In this document: one piece after another, positions 34,435-43,936 of the stretch
How positions within the stretch are numbered: the stretch's first letter is position 1
Layout: each line of letters starts with the position of its first letter
NCBI RefSeq assembly: GCF_005938215.1
Contig: NZ_VCPD01000006.1
Span: 211,306 to 275,305 of the forward strand
Reading direction: 5' to 3'
Source of the DNA: Ruegeria sediminis
GTDB taxonomy: Bacteria > Pseudomonadota > Alphaproteobacteria > Rhodobacterales > Rhodobacteraceae
Length of the DNA: 64,000 nucleotides
The notes under the pieces: model-generated
Database searches by the model: none
What the model saw: only the letters and a program-made list of their open reading frames with translations
Told to the model about the DNA's origin: nothing
Position numbers and translations under genes: made by a program

Positions 34435-35619
34435 ATGAAAGACGCTGTCATCGTTTCCACCGCCCGCACCGGCATCGGCCGGGCCTTCAAGGGCGCGCTG
34501 AACGCCACGAAATCCCCGACAATGATGGGCCACGCCATCGCGCACGCCGTTGAGCGCGCCGGGATCGCTCCGGCGGAGATCGACGATGCCGTGATCGGCA
34601 CCGTACTGGCCTCGGGCACGGCGGGGATGAACCTGGCGCGCAACGCGGTCTTCGCGGCCGGTCTGCCGGTGTCGGTGTCGGCACAGACGATCGACCGGCA
34701 ATGCGCCTCGGGGCTGATGGCGGTGGCCACGGCGGCCAAGCAGATCATGGTGGATGGCATGCAGATCGCCATCGCCGGCGGCCAGGACAACATCACCGCC
34801 GTCCAGGCCACGTATTTCGAGGGTGTCATGGCAGGCAAGGACCCGAACGTGACCACGCATGTGGAACACGCCTATATGCCGATGCTGAAAACCGCCGAAT
34901 TCGTCGCCAGCAAATACGGCATCAGCCGCGAGGCGCAGGACGAATACGCGCTGAGTTCGCAGCAACGCACCGCCGCCGCCCAGGCGGCCGGCAGGTTCGA
35001 CGCCGAGATCGTGCCCTTCAGAACAAGAACGGCGGTCAAGGACAAGGACAGCGGAGAGGTCGCGCTGCATGACATCACGCTGGACCGGGACGAGGGCAAC
35101 AGGCCTTCGACCACGCTCGAGTCGCTTCAAGGGCTGCAACCCGTGATCGAGGGCGGTTGCGTCACCGCCGGCAATGCCAGCCAGCTCTCGGACGGCGCAA
35201 GCGCGTTGGTGCTAATGGAGGGAGCCGAGGCCGCCCGCCGCGGCATCGCGCCGCTTGGCATCTATCGCGGCATGGCGGTCGCCGGCTGCGCGCCCGAGGA
35301 AATGGGGATCGGCCCGATCTACGCCGTGCCGAAACTGCTGAAGCAGCACGGGCTGAAGGTTTCAGATATCGGGCTTTGGGAGCTCAACGAAGCCTTCGCC
35401 TGCCAGGCGCTCTATTGCCGCGATCACCTCGGGATCGACCCGGACATCTACAACGTGAACGGCGGCGCCATCTCGATCGGCCACCCCTATGGGATGACCG
35501 GCGCGCGTCTCACCGGCCATGCCCTGATCGAGGGCAAGCGGCGCGGCGTCAAATACGTCGTGGTGACGATGTGCGTCGGCGGCGGCATGGGGGCGGCTGG
35601 CCTGTTCGAAGTCGCGTAG
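34435..35619 (+). CDS. Thiolase (acetyl-CoA C-acyltransferase family)
   Basis: A 394-residue thiolase. Active-site residues are visible: the nucleophilic cysteine in [14 protein letters not shown] (about residue 88), the histidine in [11 protein letters not shown] (about 350) and the second cysteine in [17 protein letters not shown] (about 380). It would cleave 3-ketoacyl-CoA to acetyl-CoA and a shortened acyl-CoA, the last beta-oxidation step here. It follows the TRAP genes directly. Confidence 0.93.
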   Translation: MKDAVIVSTARTGIGRAFKGALNATKSPTMMGHAIAHAVERAGIAPAEIDDAVIGTVLASGTAGMNLARNAVFAAGLPVSVSAQTIDRQCASGLMAVATAAKQIMVDGMQIAIAGGQDNITAVQATYFEGVMAGKDPNVTTHVEHAYMPMLKTAEFVASKYGISREAQDEYALSSQQRTAAAQAAGRFDAEIVPFRTRTAVKDKDSGEVALHDITLDRDEGNRPSTTLESLQGLQPVIEGGCVTAGNASQLSDGASALVLMEGAEAARRGIAPLGIYRGMAVAGCAPEEMGIGPIYAVPKLLKQHGLKVSDIGLWELNEAFACQALYCRDHLGIDPDIYNVNGGAISIGHPYGMTGARLTGHALIEGKRRGVKYVVVTMCVGGGMGAAGLFEVA

Positions 35620-35749
35620 AGCCGGCGATCCACATCGCGGTGGTGTGACGGCACCGGGGGTGTAGGATGCACCACGTCCCCGGTGACAACAAAGCCGGCG
35701 CCGTTTGAGCGGACGCCGGGGCCGTTCCGACCCAGACAGGAGCCTGACC

Positions 35750-36526
35750 ATGGCCCGACGCTATATCGACCTCTCGGTTCCGCTGGAGACCGGCATCGCC
35801 TCTGACCCGCCGATTGTGCTGCCCGAGATCGAGTATCTGTCGCATCAGCAAACCGCCGGGCAGATAATGTCGTTCTTCCCCGGGCTGAAGCGGGAAGACC
35901 TGCCGGGCGGAGAGGGCTGGGCCATCGAGCGGCTGAAGATTTCAACGCACAACGGCACCCACGTGGACGCGCCCTATCACTATCATTCGACGATGAACAA
36001 AGGCGAACGCGCCATGACCATCGACGAGGTGCCGCTGGAATGGTGCTTCGGCTCTGGCGTGAAATTCGATTTCCGACACATGCCCGACGGGCATGTGGTG
36101 ACCCCGAAGGAGATAGAGGTGGAGCTGGCGCGTATCGGCCACGACCTGCGCCCCCTCGATATCGTGGTCGTCAACACCTCAGCCGGTGCGCATTACGGTC
36201 TGGACGATTATCTGCTTAAGGGCTGCGGCTTTGGCCGCGACGCCACAAACTACCTGACGGGCCAGGGCGTGCGCATGGTGGGCACCGACGCCTGGAGCTG
36301 GGATGCCCCCTTTGCCCATACCGCGCAGGAATTCGCCAGAACCGGCGATCCATCGATCATCTGGGAAGGCCACCGCGCGGGCATGGATCAGGGCTATTGC
36401 CAGATCGAGAAAATGACCAATCTGGATCTATTGCCCGACACCGGTTTCATCGTGTCCGCCTTTCCCTTCAAGATCAAGGCCGCCTCGGCCGGCTTCACGC
36501 GCGCCGTCGCCATCATCGAGGGGTAG
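35750..36526 (+). CDS. Metal-dependent cyclase/kynurenine-formamidase-type hydrolase
   Basis: A 258-residue protein of the cyclase family (PF04199). The signature HNGTHVDAPYHYH (H-x-G-T-H-x-D-x-P) is at about residues 66-78 and supplies the metal ligands. Relatives hydrolyse formamides, lactams or cyclic isatin-type compounds. AGGAG precedes the start at 35750. In this cluster it could open a ring or cleave an amide, together with the next gene; the substrate is not known. Confidence 0.85.
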   Translation: MARRYIDLSVPLETGIASDPPIVLPEIEYLSHQQTAGQIMSFFPGLKREDLPGGEGWAIERLKISTHNGTHVDAPYHYHSTMNKGERAMTIDEVPLEWCFGSGVKFDFRHMPDGHVVTPKEIEVELARIGHDLRPLDIVVVNTSAGAHYGLDDYLLKGCGFGRDATNYLTGQGVRMVGTDAWSWDAPFAHTAQEFARTGDPSIIWEGHRAGMDQGYCQIEKMTNLDLLPDTGFIVSAFPFKIKAASAGFTRAVAIIEG

Positions 36527-36530
36527 GTTC

Positions 36531-37457
36531 ATGCGCCTGGGAACTGTTTGCTACGAAGGCTGCGAACGCGTCGTTGCCGACCTGGGCAATGACCGCATGC
36601 TGGATCTTCACCTCGCCGCCGAACACGCCCGTGAAAACGAAGCTTTCTATGTCGACATGCTCTCGGTCATTCATGGCGGCGAAGGCGCGTTGGCGCTCGC
36701 CCGAAGCCTGGTCGAGAATGCACAGGAGGCCGCGACCTTGCTGGCGGAGGAAATCACGTTCTGCCCGCCGATCCTGCCGGTTCAGTACCGCGACTGCCTG
36801 GTTTTCGAGACCCACCTCAAAAACAGCTTTGCCCAGGCCGAAAAGATGACGGGCCGTCCCTTCGCGATCCCGCCCGTCTGGTACGATCAGCCGATCTACT
36901 ATAAGGGAAACCGGATGAGCTTTGTCGGACACGGGCAGGATGTGATCTGGCCCGGATATGCGCAGCACCTGGATGTCGAACTGGAACTTGCAATCATCAT
37001 CGGGAAAAAAGGCAAGGATATCCCGGCGAGCGACGCGGCAGGCTATTTCTTTGGATATTCGATCCTGAATGACGTCTCTGCCCGTGACGCGCAGATGATC
37101 GAAATGCCCGGCCAGCTTGGCCCCGCCAAAGGCAAGGATTTCGACACCGGCAATGTGCTGGGTCCATGGATTGTGACGCGCGACGAGGTTCCGCATCCAG
37201 CGGCCCTCGACATGGAATTATTCGTGAATGGCGAGCGTTGGGGTGGTGGAAATTCCTCTCAGATGCACCACGACTTCGCGCGCATTATCGAACATATCTC
37301 AGCCTCGGAAACGCTCTATCCGGGCGAAGTGATCGGCTCCGGAACCGTGGGCACAGGCTGCGGACTCGAGATCGGCAAGCGGCTTCAACCGGGCGATCGT
37401 TTTGACCTGACGATCGAGAAGATCGGAACCCTGAGCAATCGGATCGTGAAGCCCTGA
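36531..37457 (+). CDS. Fumarylacetoacetate hydrolase family protein
   Basis: A 308-residue protein. The C-terminal domain has the family pattern: GYSILNDVSARDAQM, then GKDFDTGNVLGPWIVTRDEV and IGSGTVGTGCG, with metal-binding acidic residues (LDVELELAIIIGKKG). Such enzymes cleave C-C bonds in acylpyruvates or decarboxylate or isomerise ring-cleavage products. Starts 4 bases after the cyclase gene and ends the catabolic region. Confidence 0.88.
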   Translation: MRLGTVCYEGCERVVADLGNDRMLDLHLAAEHARENEAFYVDMLSVIHGGEGALALARSLVENAQEAATLLAEEITFCPPILPVQYRDCLVFETHLKNSFAQAEKMTGRPFAIPPVWYDQPIYYKGNRMSFVGHGQDVIWPGYAQHLDVELELAIIIGKKGKDIPASDAAGYFFGYSILNDVSARDAQMIEMPGQLGPAKGKDFDTGNVLGPWIVTRDEVPHPAALDMELFVNGERWGGGNSSQMHHDFARIIEHISASETLYPGEVIGSGTVGTGCGLEIGKRLQPGDRFDLTIEKIGTLSNRIVKP

Positions 37458-37972
37458 GTGAGGAACCGCACCAGATGCTTCGAACCTGCCAGGCTCAACT
37501 GTCTCGTTCCGGAACGGAGTCGAGCCAAAAGCGCGCCGACCTGACTGTCGAGATGGTGAAACCGTTTTCACACAGCATTGAACTTGCCCCGGATGAAGGC
37601 ACAAATTTGATGGCGATGCTTCGGCACTATTTCCGCTTACTCGGCCTGAAACATCATTGAGCAGATGCGTTGCAGAGCAAATCCCTCCTGACAGATTTGC
37701 CTGCTTCTGACCCACGGCGGTCCTTCACTGCGTAGAACGTCAACGGCGGTTTCGAGCCGCAAGAACCCGCCCGTGTGCTACCGCCGAACGTCTGTTTCGT
37801 CCCGTCTTCGACGAGGCGTTTGGCGAGAACCCAAACCAATTCCGACCCGACTTAGCCCCGTCTGGGCGTACGATTTCAGGTCTTCACGGCAGTACTTGAT
37901 CACCCCCACCTGATTGGTCCAGTTTGGCAACAAGTTCTTGCTTCAGCGCCGGTGCTATCTGATACTAAAAAA
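37458..37972. other. Gap after the catabolic region
   Basis: Only short, poorly supported frames are seen here (for example 37475-37660 on the plus strand). No clear terminator was found after the FAH-family gene, and the sequence may include decayed material. Confidence 0.35.
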
Positions 37973-38239
37973 ATGAAAAGTCGCGCCCAGCATTCCAATC
38001 GGAACTCCACTCCAGATAGTCCCGAAGACCTTAAGCGCATGCTCTGGCTATTGTCGCCCGAATTCATCATCGACCTGCTTCTCGATCAATACGCACAGAT
38101 GACCGACGACGACGCAAAGGCTCTCACACGACGTGTGGCCGAGCGTGTGGCAACAAGAGAAGACCGCGCAAAAGCGTGGAGAGAAGAGAATGCCCAAGCG
38201 CTTGCTGAGCTGGAGCGGCGCCATGGTGAGATCTTGTGA
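37973..38239 (+). CDS. Small hypothetical protein
   Basis: An 88-residue, hydrophilic, helical protein starting MKSRAQHSNRNSTPDSPEDL. The C-terminal part (AKAWREENAQALAELERRHG) resembles the tail of CcdA-type antitoxins, but the N-terminal part has no ribbon-helix-helix motif and no toxin gene follows. A GTG start 21 bases upstream is possible. No good ribosome site is seen, so it is uncertain whether it is expressed. Confidence 0.4.
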   Translation: MKSRAQHSNRNSTPDSPEDLKRMLWLLSPEFIIDLLLDQYAQMTDDDAKALTRRVAERVATREDRAKAWREENAQALAELERRHGEIL

Positions 38240-38421
38240 GCCGGTCCTGAGTTAACGGCCCTGACCGGACCTTGAGCGTGCACTTCCTATGCTGCATTTG
38301 CAGGCCACATTCCGGACATTCGCCGCGAGTGCATAGTTCGTGTTCCATCGCCCCACTCAAACCGGCCTCTGTAGTCCTACGGATTTCAAAACTGCGCCAG
38401 GAGGTTATGCTTGTCTCGAAG

Positions 38422-38535
38422 TCACGATGTCTGAAGAGGCATCGCCCACACCGCAATCACGATGAGGACTGCGAGCGCCCCTCCACCCCAAACCCACCAG
38501 TTGGCTTGTTTGGGGAAGTGCTTGTACATTGCCAT
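38422..38535 (-). CDS. 37-residue single-span membrane protein
   Basis: The frame reads MAMYKHFPKQANWWVWGGGA then a hydrophobic stretch to a stop: one membrane segment of about 17 residues with a short amphipathic, aromatic N-terminus. GGAGG lies 10 bases before the ATG, and a second in-frame ATG follows two codons later. It lies 47 bases downstream of the EF-hand gene on the same strand. Function unknown. Confidence 0.6.
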   Translation of the reverse strand: MAMYKHFPKQANWWVWGGGALAVLIVIAVWAMPLQTS

Positions 38536-38582
38536 TTTCTGTCAGCCTCCGATTGCTGCCAACGGGATCCTGAGTGCCGACG

Positions 38583-38822
38583 TTACTGGTCAGCTGTCAG
38601 GACGCCGGCTTCGACAGCGGCTGCAAGCTCCGCCTCATCCAGGAAGCTGTCACCGCTCGTGTCGATCTCGGCGAAGGTCTCTTCGGTCAGGTCAGAGTAG
38701 ATCACAACCATTTCGGCAAACGAGGCCAGGATTTCGCCGTCGGTGTCGATATCCGAAACCGAGGCGAATGCCGGTGCCGCAAACAGCGCGGCCACCATGG
38801 CACCAACTGCTACACGACGCAT
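38583..38822 (-). CDS. Secreted EF-hand protein
   Basis: A 79-residue protein with a signal peptide (MRRVAVGAMVAALFAAPAFA) and a calcium-binding loop DTSGDSFLDEAE near the C-terminus; an earlier DTDGEI segment may be a second, incomplete loop. GAGGAG precedes ATG 38822, which is preferred over the longer open frame. Predicted to be in the periplasm. Small EF-hand proteins of this kind are common in roseobacters and their role is not established. Confidence 0.75.
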   Translation of the reverse strand: MRRVAVGAMVAALFAAPAFASVSDIDTDGEILASFAEMVVIYSDLTEETFAEIDTSGDSFLDEAELAAAVEAGVLTADQ

Positions 38823-39114
38823 TTCCAGGTTCTCCTCAAGAACGTCATGAGAGGCAATTCCCTCACGCGCATGGTTGCCCGCCAGCAGGGGCTGCACCAG
38901 CAGCAGCGCCATCACGACAACCCCGGCGGCCAATGCGGGACTGCGCTGTCATTCGCTTCGGATACAGCCAAGACCAGCCCACGCATCGTCTACGTGCAGA
39001 ATGCAGTCATTTCGGGGCCTGCCGTATGCCCAGGACCGGCACTCACCAAAGTGCCGTCTCCGCAGGCGGGGATCGGCACCAAGTTGGATGATCGGGCACT
39101 ATGGCGGGTATGCC

Positions 39115-40149
39115 TCATGCCGCTTTGGGATTTTGAAGCTCCGGATCGAAACGCGCGCGCGTTCGGTTTGCGAAAGCGACGAGCGTCAGCATCACCGGCA
39201 CTTCGACCAGAACACCGACCACGGTGGCAAGCGCCGCCCCAGAGTTCAGGCCAAATAGACTGATCGCTACTGCCACTGCCAGTTCGAAGAAATTCGACGT
39301 GCCAATCAGGGCACAGGGGGCGGCGATCCGGTGCGGGACGCGCAACGCATAGGCGGCACCGTAGGCGAGGAAGAAAATGCCGTAGCTCTGGATCAGAATC
39401 GGCACCGCGATCATCGCGATCACCGCAGGACGGTCGAGGATCACATTTCCCTGCAGGCCGAAGAGGATTGCCACCGTGGCAATCAGCGCGATGACGGAGA
39501 GCGGCTTGATCCGGGCCAGAAAGCCCGCGATGCGATCCTCGCTGCCCAACCGGCCGCGGGTCCAAAGACCGGCGGCCAGCGGCAGCGCCACGAAAAGCAC
39601 GGCGGACAGGATCAGGGTGCTCCACGGCACGTCGATATCGGTGACGCCGAGAAGGAATGCAACGATCGGTGCGAATGCAAAGACCATGATCAGATCGTTG
39701 ACCGAGACCTGAAGCAGGGTGTAGCTCTCGTCGCCCCTGGTCAGTTGCGACCAGACGAAGACCATGGCCGTGCAGGGCGCGGCCCCCAGCAGGATCAGTC
39801 CGGCGATATATTGCTGCGCATCGGCCGGCTGCAAGAAGGGGGCAAATACCACCTCGAAAAACAGAACGCCAAGGGCCGCCATGGTGAAGGGCTTGATCAG
39901 CCAGTTTACGACCAGCGTGATGGCAAGGCCCTTGGGCTGGCGGGCCACGTTCTTGAGGCTTGCGGGATTCACGCCAATCATCATCGGGTAGACCATGGCC
40001 CAGATCAGCGCCGCGACCACCAGGTTCACGCTGGCGACTTCGGCGGCCGCGATGGCATCGACCAAGGCAGGGGTGGTGTTGCCCATGACGATGCCCGCCA
40101 CCATGGCAAGCGCCACCCAAATGCTGAGGTACTTCTCAAAAATACTCAT
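39115..40149 (-). CDS. acr3: Arsenite efflux permease of the ACR3 family
   Basis: A 344-residue membrane protein with ten predicted spans that exports arsenite. [20 protein letters not shown] carries the conserved cysteine and is typical of Acr3; [16 protein letters not shown] is the usual N-terminus. Its ATG overlaps the arsJ stop (40146-40149). It completes the arsenic operon and handles the As(III) produced by the ArsC domain encoded at the start of the operon. Confidence 0.92.
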   Translation of the reverse strand: MSIFEKYLSIWVALAMVAGIVMGNTTPALVDAIAAAEVASVNLVVAALIWAMVYPMMIGVNPASLKNVARQPKGLAITLVVNWLIKPFTMAALGVLFFEVVFAPFLQPADAQQYIAGLILLGAAPCTAMVFVWSQLTRGDESYTLLQVSVNDLIMVFAFAPIVAFLLGVTDIDVPWSTLILSAVLFVALPLAAGLWTRGRLGSEDRIAGFLARIKPLSVIALIATVAILFGLQGNVILDRPAVIAMIAVPILIQSYGIFFLAYGAAYALRVPHRIAAPCALIGTSNFFELAVAVAISLFGLNSGAALATVVGVLVEVPVMLTLVAFANRTRARFDPELQNPKAA

Positions 40150-41423
40150 GTCAGGGCCTCTTTTTCGGGGTTGTTGCGCAGGCGACCGGCGGCAAGAGCG
40201 CTGAGGGCAACCATCACCGCAGCGGTGCCGAGACAGGCGGATACACCACCAATCTGATAGGTCAGGCCGGAGAGTACCGTGCCGAGGAGACGCCCGCCCG
40301 CGTTGGCCATGTAGTAAAAGCCCACATCCATCGTGACCCGCTCGTCCTTCGAGAAGGCGAGGATCAGGTAGGAGTGAAGCGAGGAGTTGACAGCAAAAAG
40401 CGCGCCGAACACCAACAGTCCGATGACGAGCGTGATGGTGAGCCACAGACCGGGCGTTCCGGCGGCCAGCACCGCCACGGCGAGGATCGCAGGCACTACG
40501 GCCAGTATCCCGGCCCAGTTGCGGGCGGCGGCGATCAGCTCGTTTTCACTGCGTTCGGCCGCCCGCAGGAGGCGCGGGGCGGAAGCTTGAATGGCGCCGT
40601 AGAAGATGACCCAAATCGCCATGAAGCAACCGATCAGGAAAAAGGCAGTGCGGTTGCCTTCCTCGCTACCGTCGGAGAAGACGGCGTAGAAATAGACCGG
40701 GATACCGACCACGAACCAGACGTCCCGTGCGCCGAACAGGAACACCCGCGCCGCCGAAAGCCAGTTGATATTCGCGGATTTGGAAAAGACCTCCGAGAAC
40801 TTAACGTCCTTGCGCCCTGCAGGCAGTCCGGCGGGCATCGCGATCAGCACCGCTATCAGGATCACCGCCAGCACAGCCGCCATAAAGAGCGTTGCCCAAC
40901 TGAACCCCGCCAGCGCCAGAAGACCCGCACCGAGAAGGAATCCCAATCCCTTCACCGCGTTCTTCGATCCCGTCAACAATGCGACCCAGCGGAACAGACC
41001 ATCGCCCTCCTTCGGTGCAAGCAGTTTGACGGCGGATTTCGAAGACATCTTGGCCAGATCCTTGGCAACTCCTGAAATTGCCTGCACCACCATGACATAG
41101 GTGACGGAAGTGGTGATCTGCCAGCCTGGATCCAGTTGCGACAGTGAAACCAGAGCCGCCACTTGCAGGCCGAGACCCGCATAGAGCGTCGCCGTCAGGC
41201 CAAACCGCGCGGCGATCCAGCCAGCCGAGAGATTGGTGGCCATGCCCGCAACCTCGTAGAGTACAAAAAGATAGGCCAGTTGCACTGGCGTGAAACCCAG
41301 CGTGTGAAAGTGCAGAAGCACCAGCATCCGTAGCGCCCCGTCGGTCAGCATGAAGGCCCAGTAAGCCGCAGTCACCGCCACATAGGCCGAGAGGCCGCTA
41401 TTGTCCGACGGCGTCGGTGTCAC
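40146..41423 (-). CDS. arsJ: Organoarsenical efflux MFS transporter
   Basis: A 425-residue major-facilitator protein with about 12 spans. The start [20 protein letters not shown] and [19 protein letters not shown] match ArsJ, which exports 1-arseno-3-phosphoglycerate. Its gene overlaps that of the dedicated GAPDH, the enzyme that makes this compound, by 4 bases, the expected arrangement for the ArsJ pathway. Confidence 0.93.
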   Translation of the reverse strand: MTPTPSDNSGLSAYVAVTAAYWAFMLTDGALRMLVLLHFHTLGFTPVQLAYLFVLYEVAGMATNLSAGWIAARFGLTATLYAGLGLQVAALVSLSQLDPGWQITTSVTYVMVVQAISGVAKDLAKMSSKSAVKLLAPKEGDGLFRWVALLTGSKNAVKGLGFLLGAGLLALAGFSWATLFMAAVLAVILIAVLIAMPAGLPAGRKDVKFSEVFSKSANINWLSAARVFLFGARDVWFVVGIPVYFYAVFSDGSEEGNRTAFFLIGCFMAIWVIFYGAIQASAPRLLRAAERSENELIAAARNWAGILAVVPAILAVAVLAAGTPGLWLTITLVIGLLVFGALFAVNSSLHSYLILAFSKDERVTMDVGFYYMANAGGRLLGTVLSGLTYQIGGVSACLGTAAVMVALSALAAGRLRNNPEKEALT

Positions 41424-42418
41424 AGGCTCTCACCCACCATGCGGGCCACGTCCACGAGCCGGTGCGCATAGCCCATTTCGTTGTCATACCAGGCATAGAC
41501 CTTCACCTGGGTGCCGTTCACCACCAAGGTCGAGGGCGCATCCACGACCGAGGAGCGCGTGTCGTTGGTGTAGTCGGCAGAGACCAGCGGGCGCTCCTCA
41601 TAGCCGAGGACGCCGGCAAGCGGGCCGTCAGCCGCGGCCTTGAAAAGGGCATTTACCTCCTCGGCTGAAGTCGAGCGTGCGACTTCGAATACGCAATCGG
41701 TGATCGAGGCGTTGAGCAGCGGCACGCGCACCGCATGGCCGTTCAGCTTGCCGGTCAGTTCCGGATAGATCAGCGTGATCGCGGTGGCGCTGCCGGTCGT
41801 GGTCGGGATCAGAGAATTCAGCGCCGAGCGCGCCCGGCGCAGATCCTTGGCAGGGCGGTCAACGATAGTCTGGGTATTGGTCACGTCATGGATGGTGGTG
41901 ATAGATCCGTGTTTGATGCCGATCGCCTCGTGCAGGACCTTTACGACGGGCGCGAGACAGTTCGTCGTGCAACTGGCGGCGGTCACGATACGGTGGCGGG
42001 AGGAGTCATAGGTGTCTTGATTCACGCCATAGACGATATTGGCTGCATCGCCATTCTTGACCGGGGCGGAGACCACGACTTTCGTCACGCCGCCCGCAAA
42101 ATATGGCGCAAGCTTGGCTTCGGTCTTGAAAGCGCCGGTGCAGTCGATCACCACATCAACCCCGTCAAGCGGCAGATCCTCGATCCGGCGCGCGTCGTGG
42201 ACTGAGAGGCGGGTGCCATTGACTGTGACCGCGCTGGCATCCGAAGTTATCTCGGCGTGCCAGCGGCCATGCACAGTATCGAACTCCAGGAGATGCGCAT
42301 GCATTTCCGGATCGCCGACCGCGTCATTGATCCAGGCAATCTCGGCGCCGCTTTCCAGCAGGGGTTTCAACGCCAGTTTGCCCATCCGGCCAAGTCCATT
42401 GAGGGCGTAGACAGTCAT
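41420..42418 (-). CDS. ArsJ-associated glyceraldehyde-3-phosphate dehydrogenase
   Basis: A 332-residue GAPDH with [11 protein letters not shown] (NAD site) and the catalytic cysteine in [11 protein letters not shown] (about residue 149). In arsJ operons this enzyme uses arsenate instead of phosphate and forms 1-arseno-3-phosphoglycerate for export by ArsJ. The role is assigned from gene context; its sequence alone would only show GAPDH activity. Confidence 0.93.
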   Translation of the reverse strand: MTVYALNGLGRMGKLALKPLLESGAEIAWINDAVGDPEMHAHLLEFDTVHGRWHAEITSDASAVTVNGTRLSVHDARRIEDLPLDGVDVVIDCTGAFKTEAKLAPYFAGGVTKVVVSAPVKNGDAANIVYGVNQDTYDSSRHRIVTAASCTTNCLAPVVKVLHEAIGIKHGSITTIHDVTNTQTIVDRPAKDLRRARSALNSLIPTTTGSATAITLIYPELTGKLNGHAVRVPLLNASITDCVFEVARSTSAEEVNALFKAAADGPLAGVLGYEERPLVSADYTNDTRSSVVDAPSTLVVNGTQVKVYAWYDNEMGYAHRLVDVARMVGESL

Positions 42419-42459
42419 TGTATTTCCTTGTCAGTCGTTTTCGGAAAGGGATCGCAAAC

Positions 42460-43290
42460 TCAATGCTCGCGGGCGAGATCGTCCACCGCCTTCTGCAGCG
42501 AAATCCGGTCGAGCTGTTCGAACGGCAAGGCCGCAAAGGCTCGGATGCGGTTCTTTAGCGTGCCGTAGGCGTGCTGGAAGGCGAGGCTCTTTTCGGCGTC
42601 GCTACCCTCCGCTTTGACAGGGTCAGGCATTCCCCAATGTCCAGAGATCGGCTGGCCTTGCCAAGCCGGGCATTCTTCATTCGCTGCCCGATCGCAAACA
42701 GTAAAGACAAAGTCGAACCTGGGAGCATCGCTACCAATGAACTCGTTAACGTTCTTGGCCCGCAGGATGTTTACGTCATGGCCCTTGGCGCGCAAGACTT
42801 CGATGGCGAAAGGGTTCAGTTCGGAATAAGGTTTGGTGCCCGCGGAATAGACATTGAAGCGATCGCCGCCTTCGGAACGCAGAATCGATTCGGCAAAGAT
42901 GGAGCGGGCGGAGTTGCCGGTGCAGATGAAGAGTACATTGTACTTTGAATCGGTCATGCGAGGGATCTCCGGTCTATGTTCAGGGTTAATTGACAAGCAG
43001 ATGTCGGGCCGACCTCGGCAGCAATCGAAAAGCAGTGCGTCCAGCGTCTCCCGGATGCCTCCGATATCGACCCGATAGTATAGCCAGGTCCCTTCGCGGG
43101 CTTGCGTCACAAGACCCGCCTGCATCAAAGCAGAGAGGTAGGAAGACAGTGTGCTTGGCTTCAAATCGAGTGCCGTGCCGATTTCGCCAGCAGGCACCCG
43201 GTCTGGATACCGGCGCATAAGCAACCGGAACACCGAAAGGCGCTGGGGATGTCCCAGAACAGACAGGCGCATGGGGATTTCTTTTTCCAT
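42460..43290 (-). CDS. ArsR-ArsC fusion: arsenic-sensing repressor plus arsenate reductase
   Basis: A 276-residue two-domain protein in one open frame. Residues 1-98 are an ArsR/SmtB winged helix (LDLKPSTLSSYLSALMQAGL) with Cys90, Cys91 and Cys98, resembling the As(III) site near the C-terminal helix of some ArsR proteins. Residues 115-276 are a low-molecular-weight-phosphatase type arsenate reductase with the loop CTGNSAR (Cys123-Arg129) and Cys199 and Cys207 for thioredoxin-coupled relay. So sensing and reduction are joined. First gene of the operon; probably autoregulated. Confidence 0.9.
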   Translation of the reverse strand: MEKEIPMRLSVLGHPQRLSVFRLLMRRYPDRVPAGEIGTALDLKPSTLSSYLSALMQAGLVTQAREGTWLYYRVDIGGIRETLDALLFDCCRGRPDICLSINPEHRPEIPRMTDSKYNVLFICTGNSARSIFAESILRSEGGDRFNVYSAGTKPYSELNPFAIEVLRAKGHDVNILRAKNVNEFIGSDAPRFDFVFTVCDRAANEECPAWQGQPISGHWGMPDPVKAEGSDAEKSLAFQHAYGTLKNRIRAFAALPFEQLDRISLQKAVDDLAREH

Positions 43291-43292
43291 AT

Positions 43293-43319
43293 TTCGCGTT
43301 TTATAGAAATAATCGCGAA
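43293..43319. promoter_or_regulatory. Inverted repeat before the arsR-arsC gene
   Basis: TTCGCG (43293-43298) and CGCGAA (43314-43319) flank 15 AT-rich bases immediately before the start codon at 43290. The size and place suit an ArsR operator that also covers the -10 region. Confidence 0.45.
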
Positions 43320-43395
43320 GTTCAAGACTAATCCTTGGATCCGCTGTAGGTCTGAAACCTTCTCTGGCGAAAAGAAAAGGCCAGTCTGGTGGTTA

Positions 43396-43932
43396 TCAAA
43401 ATGGGAGAATGTGCCTCGGCCGTCTTGCCACCGACCATTTTGTCCGTTCGACTGACGTGCGAATGGTCTCGGGGCCGTTGATCAGCACGGCGGCAGCAGC
43501 GGTGAAACCCACGATCACCGAATGCGAGACGAAAGCTATCAGACCGCCAAGTCCCACGAGTCCGGCGACAAGCTGCAAAGCACCGACAAGAAACGTCAGC
43601 GTCAGCACCAAAGCGATGTAATCGACGCTTCCTGGCATGGCGAGTTCGCTAAGCGCGGTGAAGAGCACGGCGGAGATGGCCGTGGTCGGCCCGGAGACCA
43701 TGACGCGGGATGATCCCCAGATTGCCGCAACGATGGTGACGACGATCGCGGTGAACAACACGTATTCCGGCGGCATTCCGGCGATAATCGCGAAGGCCAC
43801 CCCTGGAGGCAGGACGATCGCCGCGTTCGTCAGTCCCGCCAGTGCACCCGCCTGGATCCAGATAGCGATACGGTCAAGGAACCACGGTCGTAACGGCGAC
43901 AACCTTTGCCGCAGAACGTTCGCACTGATCAT
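43396..43932 (-). pseudogene. Truncated SulP-family anion permease
   Basis: Only about 150 residues of a SulP/SLC26 transporter remain: the N-terminal spans with NAAIVLPPGVAFAIIAGMPP and GSSRVMVSGPTTAISAVLF, up to FTAAAAVLINGPETI. The sequence then changes character and stops at 178 residues, where intact members are about 500 to 580 and carry a C-terminal STAS domain. It starts 4 bases after the sulfatase gene, so an intact ancestor probably took up the released sulfate. Confidence 0.8.
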
Positions 43933-43936
43933 GATA

